A DNA stretch of 12,845 nucleotides from the NCBI GenBank assembly GCA_028065135.1, contig JAPTWR010000160.1, positions 1 to 12,845 on the forward strand, written 5' to 3'. Shown here one piece after another: positions 1 to 8,712 of the stretch. How positions within the stretch are numbered: position 1 is the stretch's first letter; every line of letters begins with the position of its first letter. Made by a program: the position numbers and the translations under genes. The DNA comes from Acidithiobacillus sp. (GTDB lineage Bacteria; Pseudomonadota; Gammaproteobacteria; Acidithiobacillales; Acidithiobacillaceae). Under the pieces are notes generated by a model. That model was not told the DNA's origin, searched no databases, and saw nothing but the letters and a program-made list of their open reading frames with translations.

Positions 1-25
1 AAGTTATCAGGAATTTGCATGGTGT

Positions 26-114
26 TGGCGGAGAGGGTGGGATTCGAACCCACGTGGGGTTGCCCCCCATCCGATTTCGAGTCGGCGCCGTTATGGCCAC
101 TTCGGTACCTCTCC
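26..114 (-). tRNA. tRNA-Ser with anticodon CGA
   Basis: The minus strand folds as a class II tRNA. The acceptor strands GGAGAGG (114-108) and CCTCTCC (36-30) pair perfectly, and the discriminator base is G (29). A CCA end is encoded at 28-26. The anticodon stem CCGA/TCGG encloses the loop CTCGAAA, whose anticodon CGA (79-77) reads serine codon UCG. A long variable arm (TGGGG/CCCCA stem) marks it as a serine-type tRNA, and the T arm has GTGGG-TTCGAAT-CCCAC. The gene lies 69 bases downstream of secF on the same strand. Serine tRNAs are not substrates of the queuosine enzymes encoded upstream, so that proximity is not functional. Confidence 0.98.
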
Positions 115-124
115 GTGGGGGCAT

Positions 125-153
125 ACCTTAATCTTTCCTGACGCCAACGGCAA
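125..153 (-). promoter_or_regulatory. candidate promoter of the tRNA-Ser gene
   Basis: On the minus strand, a -35-like TTGCCG (153-148) is followed after 17 bases by a -10-like TAAGGT (130-125). This would start transcription around 118, a few bases before the mature tRNA end at 114. The bases after the -10 are GC-rich (GCCCCCAC), as is usual at stable-RNA promoters under stringent control. The hexamers match the sigma-70 consensus only moderately, and I see no clear terminator after secF, so readthrough from secF could also supply the tRNA. Confidence 0.35.
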
Positions 154-183
154 GTGCGCCGCGCCGGCAAACGCAGTACAGCG

Positions 184-1134
184 CTACAAGGTGGCGCCGT
201 CGTTACGATCCTTGGCACTGATAAACTGGCGTTTGAGGACGTGCTCCCGCTTGAGCCCCAACCACAGGGCAATCGGGCTCGCGACGAAAATTGAGGAATA
301 AGTACCCACCACCACACCGATAAGCAGCGCCGTGGCAAAGCCGTGAATCACCGGCCCACCGAAGAGGAAGAGCGACAGGGCGACCATGAAGGTGATGAAA
401 CTGGTAATCACCGTTCGTGACAGGGTCTCATTGATAGCGACGTTGAAAATCTGCGCCACATCGCCGCTACGGGACGCCCGCAGGTCTTCACGCATGCGGT
501 CGAAAACCACCACCGTATCGTTGAGCGAATAGCCCATGATGACCAGCAAAGCCGCAATCACGGTCAGGGAAAACTCTTCCTGGCTGATGGCGAAAAAGCC
601 CACCACCAGAATGGGGTCGTGAAGCATGGCAAGCACACCGCCCACGGCAAAGCGCCACTCGAAGCGAAACCCCACATAAATCAGGATGCCCAGAGTCACG
701 ATAATCAGCGCCATGACCCCCTTATTCCGCAATTCCTTACCCACCTCCGGGCCGACATATTCGGTGCGGCGCAACTGCACGTCCGGGTACTTCATCTGAT
801 CTTTCTGAAACACCTGCAAAATCTTGTTACCCACCGCGCTGCTCTCGCCAGGCACGGTGCGCAAACGAATCAGCAGATCACGATCCCCACCGAAGGTCTG
901 CACCACCGCATCGTGAAAACCCGCCTGCGCGAGCGTCCCACGCACGGTCCCCAAGTCCGGAGTCTTGCTGAAGGCCAGCTCCACCAGCGTGCCGCCGGTG
1001 AAGTCGATGCTGTAGTTCAGCCCGCGTACCAGAAAAACGGCGACTGAGGCAACGATCAGCAAAGCGGACACGCCCAGAAAAATCCAGCGTCTGGACATGA
1101 AATCAACATGGGTACGGGTTCTAAAGAGTTCCAT
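184..1134 (-). CDS. secF: protein translocase accessory subunit SecF
   Basis: SecF pairs with SecD in the inner membrane. The complex uses the proton-motive force to help pull exported proteins through the SecYEG channel. The 316-residue product has one N-terminal membrane segment (about 17-37), a periplasmic domain (about 45-135) and five further membrane segments. The signature GYSLNDTVVVFDR lies at 201-213, with Asp206 and Arg240 at the places of the functionally important E. coli Asp213 and Arg247. The chosen ATG at 1134 gives the usual start MELFRTR. It is preceded by GAGG, which overlaps the secD stop, and lies 7 bases after secD. A frame extension into secD (to 1197) is unlikely to be used. 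The stop codon is TAG. Translation is probably coupled to secD. Confidence 0.96.
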   Translation of the reverse strand: MELFRTRTHVDFMSRRWIFLGVSALLIVASVAVFLVRGLNYSIDFTGGTLVELAFSKTPDLGTVRGTLAQAGFHDAVVQTFGGDRDLLIRLRTVPGESSAVGNKILQVFQKDQMKYPDVQLRRTEYVGPEVGKELRNKGVMALIIVTLGILIYVGFRFEWRFAVGGVLAMLHDPILVVGFFAISQEEFSLTVIAALLVIMGYSLNDTVVVFDRMREDLRASRSGDVAQIFNVAINETLSRTVITSFITFMVALSLFLFGGPVIHGFATALLIGVVVGTYSSIFVASPIALWLGLKREHVLKRQFISAKDRNDGATL

Positions 1135-1141
1135 CGCGGCC

Positions 1142-2926
1142 TCAGATATATAGCTTTTGCACGCGCCGCTTACCGAGGGCGAGTTCGATGATGCCACGAC
1201 TCATCATAGTCGCGGTAAACATGGACGTGATCACTCCGATAGTCAGCACCAACGCGAAACCCTTGATGGCTCCGGTGCCAAACTGGAAGAGCACCAGCGC
1301 GGCGATAAGTACCGTGACATTGGAGTCCACAATGGTGGCAAAGGCCTTCTTAAAGCCGGCATCAATAGCGGCACGGGTACTCATGCCATGCCGTAATTCC
1401 TCGCGGATGCGCTCGAATACCAGCACGTTGGCATCCACCGCCAGGCCGATCTTCAGTACGATACCGGCAATACCCGGCAGAGTCAGGGTACCACCCATTA
1501 TCGAGAGCACCGCCAGAATGGCCAGAACGTTCACCAGGATAGCGAGATCGGCAATCAGACCAAAAGCCCGGTAATAAAACGTCATGAAGAGCACGACGAA
1601 GAGCATGCCGAAGACCACTGCCATCACCCCGTCGTGGATGGAGTCCTGGCCCAGAGTCGGACCAACGGTGCGCTCTTCCGAAATATGAACGGGCGCGGGT
1701 AACGCGCCGGCCCGCAATTCAATCGCGGCATTACTGGCGTCTTTCAGACCGGAGAATCCGGTAATCTGGGCCCGGCCTCCCGTAATGGCTTCACGTATCA
1801 CCGGCGCGGTCACCACCTTGTTATCCAGCAGAATAGCCATGCGCTTGCCCACATTTTTGGTAGTCAGATCACCGAAGATACGGGTTCCCGCATTGTTGAA
1901 ACTGACATTGACAATGGCCTGACCGCTACTGTTGTCTACCCCCGCGCTGGCGTTGCTGAGATAGCGGCCCGTGAGCACCGTATTTGTATAAAGTACGTAA
2001 GGCGCGCCATGAGCGCCGTAAAACAGGGCGGTACCGGGGGGCAGGTCACCTTTGAGCGCGGCCGCCATGTTGGCCTGCTCATCCACCATCTTGAATTCAA
2101 GTTGGGCAGTGGAACCGATAATGGATTTAGCGCGCTGGGTGTCCTGCACACCCGGCAATTGCACAGCGATATGCGCAGCACCCTGACGCTGGATGACCGG
2201 CTCGGAAACACCCAATTCATCAATACGATTGCGAATGACGACAATGGCCTGTTGCAGCGCGTCATCCTTCATTTTCCTGGCGGCATCGGGGGTGAGGCTT
2301 ACGTCTAACACCGCATTAGGCTGCAGGGTGATGGCATAATCGGGATAATGCCCGGCAATAACCTTTTGCGCCTGCGCCGCGACTGCCGCGTTTTCCATCT
2401 CGACGGCAAGATTTTGCGGTCCGGTTACATTGACCGCCAGATATTGCAGATTCTGGTGGCGGAGGAAGGTACGCAAGCTGCCGCTGTCCTGTTCCAGAGC
2501 ATGTTTGATAACGGCATCGGTGTCGACGCGCAGCAGGAGGTACACACCGCCGCGCAGATCAAGACCCAGATTGACGGGTTTGCCGCCGAGACTGCTTAAC
2601 CAGTCCGGCTCTGCAGACATCTGCGAAAGAATGACCTGAGCATTGCCAGGGAGTTTACTTTGCAGCAACGTTTCGGCCAGACCCTGGGCATCATTGTTGG
2701 GGAAAAAGAAGGTGCTGCCCGTCCCATCCGAGTTGACGCGGGTGACCGGAACATTGGCCGCTTGCAGCCAGCCCCGCATCGTAGCCACCGGCGGCAGGAG
2801 GGTCCCCGCGGGCGCGCGTACCTCTACGGCAGAGTGCCAGCCATAGAAGTTGGGCAGTGCGTAAAACAGGGAAGGCAATACAACCGCCAGGATAATCAGG
2901 TACTTCCACCATGGATAACGGGTCAT
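1142..2926 (-). CDS. secD: protein translocase accessory subunit SecD
   Basis: SecD is the larger half of the SecDF proton-driven export motor in the inner membrane. The 594-residue product is close to the E. coli length (about 615). It has an N-terminal membrane helix (about 7-25), a large periplasmic part with the conserved VNLGLDLRGGVYLLL segment at 118-132, and five C-terminal membrane helices from about 433 to 580. The signature AVDANVLVFERIRE (496-509) carries Asp498, equivalent to E. coli Asp519, which is needed for proton flow. Residue 492 is lysine where threonine is usual in this motif (IVLT before the AVDAN stretch). The ATG at 2926 has AAAGG about nine bases upstream, overlapping the yajC stop region; the gap to yajC is 10 bases. 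It is co-transcribed with yajC and secF. Confidence 0.97.
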   Translation of the reverse strand: MTRYPWWKYLIILAVVLPSLFYALPNFYGWHSAVEVRAPAGTLLPPVATMRGWLQAANVPVTRVNSDGTGSTFFFPNNDAQGLAETLLQSKLPGNAQVILSQMSAEPDWLSSLGGKPVNLGLDLRGGVYLLLRVDTDAVIKHALEQDSGSLRTFLRHQNLQYLAVNVTGPQNLAVEMENAAVAAQAQKVIAGHYPDYAITLQPNAVLDVSLTPDAARKMKDDALQQAIVVIRNRIDELGVSEPVIQRQGAAHIAVQLPGVQDTQRAKSIIGSTAQLEFKMVDEQANMAAALKGDLPPGTALFYGAHGAPYVLYTNTVLTGRYLSNASAGVDNSSGQAIVNVSFNNAGTRIFGDLTTKNVGKRMAILLDNKVVTAPVIREAITGGRAQITGFSGLKDASNAAIELRAGALPAPVHISEERTVGPTLGQDSIHDGVMAVVFGMLFVVLFMTFYYRAFGLIADLAILVNVLAILAVLSIMGGTLTLPGIAGIVLKIGLAVDANVLVFERIREELRHGMSTRAAIDAGFKKAFATIVDSNVTVLIAALVLFQFGTGAIKGFALVLTIGVITSMFTATMMSRGIIELALGKRRVQKLYI

Positions 2927-2936
2927 GAACGAGCCT

Positions 2937-3275
2937 TTACAGTTTTTTCAATGTCCCTTTGGGCAACAGTAACGTCACTGAGGCCCGCTGAACTTTTACA
3001 ATGACCCCTTCAGCAATTTCAAGTTGCAGATAATCCTCACCCACCTGCATGACCCGCCCGGCCAGACCACCCTGGGTAACCACTTCATCACCCTTGGAAA
3101 TCGCCGCAATCAACTGGCGTTGCTCTTTCGCTTTTTTCATCTGCGGACGAATCAGCAGAAAATAGAAAATGGCGAAAATGATAACCAGCGGGACGATCTG
3201 CATAAAAATGGAATCTGGACCACCCTCCCCCACCGCAGTTCCGGCATAAGCATTGGCGATAGGCGAAAAATTCAT
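2937..3275 (-). CDS. yajC: Sec translocase accessory protein YajC
   Basis: YajC is a small inner-membrane protein that associates with SecDF and the YidC insertase. The 112-residue product (E. coli about 110) has one membrane helix at about 24-42, ending in the conserved FYFLLIRPQMKKAKE stretch. A compact cytoplasmic domain follows, with the GDEVVTQGGLAGRV motif typical of the family. The ATG at 3275 has GGAG about eight bases upstream. It is the first of the yajC-secD-secF group and follows tgt after 41 bases, the standard order in proteobacteria. YajC is not essential in E. coli and its exact role is not settled. Confidence 0.96.
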   Translation of the reverse strand: MNFSPIANAYAGTAVGEGGPDSIFMQIVPLVIIFAIFYFLLIRPQMKKAKEQRQLIAAISKGDEVVTQGGLAGRVMQVGEDYLQLEIAEGVIVKVQRASVTLLLPKGTLKKL

Positions 3276-3306
3276 TATCTACTCCAGATCAGGTCTGCGG
3301 GCCGCT

Positions 3307-5466
<2,160 letters not shown>

Positions 5467-5476
5467 GGAGTTAGTG

Positions 5477-6802
5477 TCAGGAAAACCAGTCGGATTCAGG
5501 TTGGTCAGGGTGCGGGATCACCTGCACCAGTGTGATGCGTGGGCCCTTTTTACGCAAGACTACCACGTCGAAATTGGCAAAAGCGACCCGCTCGCCCTCT
5601 TCCGGAACTCTTTCGAGTTGGCGCATGATCAGCCCACCGATGGTATCTGCGGTCTCCTCCTCGATGTCGATGTGGAGGCTGCGCTCCAGGGAATACAGCG
5701 AGAGACTGCCCGAGCCCACCCAACTGCCATCGAGGCGCCGTCGCCACTCCCGCCGCTGGTGGCGGAACTCGTCGGGGATAACTCCAAGCAGGCTTTCCAG
5801 TACATGATCCAAGGTGACAAAGCCGGTGATGGTGCCCAAATCATCCACCACCAACGCAAAATGCGGGTGGCCGGAACGAAAATGGCTGAGCAAGTCCATG
5901 GCCGGTAACGCCTTGCCTACGGAAGGTAGCGGGCGCAGGAGTGTTTTCAGGTCACCCAGGTCCGGGCGCTTTGACAGGGCCGCAAAAGCATCCTTGACGT
6001 GGAGCAAGCCGACCACATGCTGGCGGTCCCCTTCGCACACCGGATAGCGAGTAAAGCGATGGCGCATCATCACTTGGCGGATCTCTTCCGGGCTGTCTTC
6101 CGACATCAGACAAACCATCTCGGCGGCGGGACGCATCAGGTCCCCGGCCGTCAGCTCCGTAAAATCGAGGGTGCGGTCGAGAATATCTCCGGTGCGCTGG
6201 CCGAGGGTGCCCTGCGCCTGACTGAGGGCCAGGATCATCGCCAGTTCGTCGCGGGAATGGGGTGCTTCGCCGGCATGCTGATCCACCCGCAGCGCAAAGA
6301 GGCGCAACACGATGCGGGTCGCGCCATTGAGTACCCAGATCGCCGGGTACATGAGCCAGTAAAAAGCGTAGAGGGGCGCACCGGTCCACAGGGACACTGC
6401 CTCCACCTTGCGGATGGCTAGCGACTTGGGTACCAGCTCGCCGATCACAATGACGATGAAGGAGATCAGGGCGAAGCCGACGGCAAAAGAAACTGATCGC
6501 AACGCCGTCGGATCACTCACCCCAGCAGCCCGGAAAAGAGGTTGGAGCAAACGCGCTACAGTGGGTTCGCCAACCCAACCGATACCCAACGACGCAATAG
6601 TAATACCGAGTTGTGTGGCAGAGAGATAAGCATCCAGCCGCCGATGCATCCGCATCAAAATGCGCCCGCGCAACCCATGCTCCTGGGCCAGGGTACGGGC
6701 ATGGGTACTGCGTAATCGCACCAGCGCAAATTCTGCCGCAACAAAAAAACCATTCAGCAGAATCAGCAGGACTGCCAGCAGCAGCCCGTTGATCTCATGC
6801 AT
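5477..6802 (-). CDS. CNNM/CBS/CorC-HlyC domain membrane protein (putative metal-ion transporter)
   Basis: The 441-residue product has the three-part build of the HlyC/CorC (UPF0053, CNNM-like) family. First is a CNNM (DUF21) membrane region at about 1-180, with helices near 5-27, 62-80, 103-123 and 142-168 and the conserved NGFFVAAEFALVRLR (17-31). A pair of CBS domains follows at about 215-345. Last is the transporter-associated domain at about 357-435. Family members have been linked to Mg2+, Co2+ or Na+ export, and the CBS pair commonly binds adenine nucleotides. The actual ion cannot be told from sequence. The ATG at 6802 has GGGAG nine bases upstream, inside a short inverted repeat. It follows a stand-alone CBS-domain gene after 38 bases and precedes queA by 10. 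Confidence 0.92.
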   Translation of the reverse strand: MHEINGLLLAVLLILLNGFFVAAEFALVRLRSTHARTLAQEHGLRGRILMRMHRRLDAYLSATQLGITIASLGIGWVGEPTVARLLQPLFRAAGVSDPTALRSVSFAVGFALISFIVIVIGELVPKSLAIRKVEAVSLWTGAPLYAFYWLMYPAIWVLNGATRIVLRLFALRVDQHAGEAPHSRDELAMILALSQAQGTLGQRTGDILDRTLDFTELTAGDLMRPAAEMVCLMSEDSPEEIRQVMMRHRFTRYPVCEGDRQHVVGLLHVKDAFAALSKRPDLGDLKTLLRPLPSVGKALPAMDLLSHFRSGHPHFALVVDDLGTITGFVTLDHVLESLLGVIPDEFRHQRREWRRRLDGSWVGSGSLSLYSLERSLHIDIEEETADTIGGLIMRQLERVPEEGERVAFANFDVVVLRKKGPRITLVQVIPHPDQPESDWFS

Positions 6803-6835
6803 GGGAGGGCACTCCCGCCCGCGCGTGGCGGGGGT
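6803..6835 (-). promoter_or_regulatory. GC-rich leader with two alternative hairpins over the Shine-Dalgarno site
   Basis: In the minus-strand RNA, CCCGCC (6832-6827) can pair with GGCGGG (6819-6814) across a 7-base loop. Alternatively GGGAG (6816-6812) can pair with CTCCC (6807-6803) across the loop TGCC, directly before the ATG at 6802. The two stems share bases 6816-6814, so both cannot form completely. GGGAG is also the likely Shine-Dalgarno sequence. No T-tract follows, so this is not an intrinsic terminator. Any regulatory role is inference. Confidence 0.35.
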
Positions 6836-6840
6836 GTCGT

Positions 6841-7434
6841 TCAGTCATCACTGGTGATGAGTTGCTCCAACTCGGCAAAACTCTGTACCACATCGTTGGT
6901 CTGTATGGCCACCCCCAGTTGTCGCGCTATCTGACTGATGGAAAAAACACCGCGAATCTCTTCACCGCGGAGTGTTTCCTCACGCACCAGGGCATGCTGA
7001 CGCCCTGCCTTGCGCAGGGTGAGAACGATATCTCCCACGGTAGACCGCTCCACTTCAGCGAAGTCGAGTACATCAATCTGACCCCGAGGCACCATGATAT
7101 CTTGCACCTTGATGGAGTCCCGCACGACGTGGTTTTCAGCTGCCAGTTTGACGGGTTTTTCACCCATGAGATCACGGGCGGTGACCAAGCCGACCAGCAT
7201 ACCGAAGTCATCCAGCACAAAAAGCATTCGGACACCCGCATGAATCATGCGTTGCAGGGCCTGATCGATGGTGCTTTCCGGCTTCGTCGCCACAGCGGGT
7301 ACCCGACCGAGGTCGGTCATGCTTTTGATCGCCATGTCGCTGGGCGTCACTGTCAATGACATCCCGTCATCAAACATACAGATACGCGTGTCCGGCTTGA
7401 GTCCATGACGTTGTAATGCACGGAATCTTGTCAT
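6841..7434 (-). CDS. stand-alone protein of two CBS domains
   Basis: The 197-residue product consists of a short N-terminal segment (1-44) and two CBS domains, about 45-100 and 108-175. The hallmark ends GLVTARDLM (82-90) and GVFSISQIA (162-170) are clear. There is no membrane segment or catalytic domain. CBS pairs usually bind adenosine nucleotides or S-adenosylmethionine and act as energy or ligand sensors; the partner is unknown. The ATG at 7434 has GGAG eight bases upstream, while an in-frame extension to 7485 has no Shine-Dalgarno support and runs into metZ. The overlapping ATGAAATGA just before the start contains a two-codon reading frame. The next gene downstream also contains CBS domains, which suggests, but does not show, a shared role in ion homeostasis. 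Confidence 0.88.
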   Translation of the reverse strand: MTRFRALQRHGLKPDTRICMFDDGMSLTVTPSDMAIKSMTDLGRVPAVATKPESTIDQALQRMIHAGVRMLFVLDDFGMLVGLVTARDLMGEKPVKLAAENHVVRDSIKVQDIMVPRGQIDVLDFAEVERSTVGDIVLTLRKAGRQHALVREETLRGEEIRGVFSISQIARQLGVAIQTNDVVQSFAELEQLITSDD

Positions 7435-7497
7435 TTCATTATCTCCGCAGTTGAAAAAGTGGCTGGGAAACTCGCCTCTGTCCAAGGAGAGCGCAAA

Positions 7498-8712
7498 TCA
7501 GCGGACCGCAATGGCGGCAAAGCCGCGCTCCAGATCATCGCGCAGGTCGTCAGCATGCTCCAGTCCGACACTGATCCGCAGCAGACCATCGCCAATCCCC
7601 GCCGCTGCCCGCGCCTCAGAACCGACCCGGCTGTGAGTCGTGCTGGCGGGGTGGGTAATGGTGGTCTTGGCATCGCCGAGATTGGCGGTCAAGGAGAGCA
7701 GGCGCAGGGCATCCGCAAAGGCCCAGGCCGCAGTCTGCCCACCATGCAGATCAAAGGACAGAATGGCACCAGGCAGGCGTTGCTGACGCGCCGCCAGGGC
7801 TTGCTGGGGATGGCTCTTAAGGCCTGGATAATAGACCCGTGCCACCTCCGGCCGTGCCTCCAACCATTCGGCAATCTGCTGGGCATTGGCGCAATGACGC
7901 TCCATACGCAACCCGAGAGTCTCCATACCTTTGAGCTGCACCCAGGCGTTGAAAGGGCTGAGACTTGGGCCCGCCGTGCGCACGAAATTGCGTGGCCCGC
8001 TGTTGAGCAGTTCGGTACTGCCGCAAACCGCCCCGCCCAGGGTCCTCCCCTGCCCGTCCAGATATTTGGTGGCAGAGTGAACGACCAGATCAGCGCCAAA
8101 CTTGAGAGGCTGCTGCAAGGCCGGGGTACAAAAACAGTTGTCCACCACCAGCCAGGCATCATGGGCATGGGCCAGATCCGCCAGTGCCTGTATATCGCCA
8201 ATCTCGGCAAGCGGATTAGAAGGTGTTTCAAGGAAGAGCATCCGGGTATTGGGACGCAGTGCCGCATGCCACGCCGTCACATCCGCCAGCGACACAAAAC
8301 TGGTCTCCACCCCGAAGCGGCCGAGAATATTGCTGAGCAGTTGCGCCGTCGTACCAAAAATAGAGCGGGAGGCGACGATATGATCGCCCGCCTTGAGCAT
8401 CCCCATGAAGACCGTCAAGCAGGCGGCCATGCCAGAGGCCGTGGCGACACAAGCTTCCGCACCCTCCAGCGCGGCAAGCCGCTCTTCAAAAGTACGTACG
8501 GTGGGATTGGTGAAGCGCGCATAAATATTCCCCGGAGCCCGTCCGGCAAAGCGCTCCGCGGCCTCTTCTGCCGAGTCGAAAACGAAACTGGAAGTCGGAA
8601 AGATGGCTTCGCTGTGCTCCTGCTCCTGAGTGCGGTGAATACCGGCGCGAATGGCGAGGGTCTCCGGGCGGAGATGCGCCGCCCAGTCCGGGTTGGAATC
8701 CTGAGAGTTCAT
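7498..8712 (-). CDS. metZ: O-succinylhomoserine sulfhydrylase MetZ
   Basis: MetZ makes homocysteine directly from O-succinylhomoserine and sulfide, bypassing cystathionine in methionine synthesis. The 404-residue product is a PLP-dependent Cys/Met-metabolism enzyme. YARFTNPTVRTFEERLA (64-80) and SGMAA (93-97) contribute to cofactor binding. Asp191 in VVDNCFCTP contacts the pyridine ring. Lys216 in HSATKYLDGQGRTLGG is the Schiff-base lysine, and the DGQGR-LGG form is characteristic of MetZ rather than MetB or MetC. The ATG at 8712 overlaps the purF stop (ATGA, 4 bases) and has GAGGAG six bases upstream, so translation is likely coupled to purF. The same purF-metZ order occurs in Pseudomonas. 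Use of O-acetylhomoserine instead cannot be excluded. Confidence 0.93.
   Translation of the reverse strand: MNSQDSNPDWAAHLRPETLAIRAGIHRTQEQEHSEAIFPTSSFVFDSAEEAAERFAGRAPGNIYARFTNPTVRTFEERLAALEGAEACVATASGMAACLTVFMGMLKAGDHIVASRSIFGTTAQLLSNILGRFGVETSFVSLADVTAWHAALRPNTRMLFLETPSNPLAEIGDIQALADLAHAHDAWLVVDNCFCTPALQQPLKFGADLVVHSATKYLDGQGRTLGGAVCGSTELLNSGPRNFVRTAGPSLSPFNAWVQLKGMETLGLRMERHCANAQQIAEWLEARPEVARVYYPGLKSHPQQALAARQQRLPGAILSFDLHGGQTAAWAFADALRLLSLTANLGDAKTTITHPASTTHSRVGSEARAAAGIGDGLLRISVGLEHADDLRDDLERGFAAIAVR

Noticed and set aside
160..175. GC-rich self-complementary stretch after secF as a terminator.
   Set aside because: Only about three base pairs form and there is no following T-tract on the minus strand.
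600..625. HDP in place of the HDV motif in SecF.
   Set aside because: I recall this variant in other proteobacterial SecF proteins, so it is probably ordinary.
619..1047. Plus-strand frames of 140-200 codons opposite secF, tgt, queA, purF and folC.
   Set aside because: All lie antisense to well-identified genes and show no recognisable domains or supported starts.
1135..1197. A 21-residue N-terminal extension of secF reaching into secD.
   Set aside because: The ATG at 1134 has a Shine-Dalgarno sequence and gives the normal SecF start; the extension is secD sequence read in another frame.
7473..7493. An imperfect hairpin after metZ as a possible intrinsic terminator.
   Set aside because: The stem is short and bulged, and only three T residues follow. 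It is too weak to call; partial readthrough into the CBS gene seems likely.
7435..7497. A promoter for the CBS-domain gene in the 63-base gap after metZ.
   Set aside because: A TGGACA -35-like element is present but no acceptable -10 lies at 16-18 bases. GATAAT occurs between the Shine-Dalgarno sequence and start codon, where it could not serve this gene with a normal leader.
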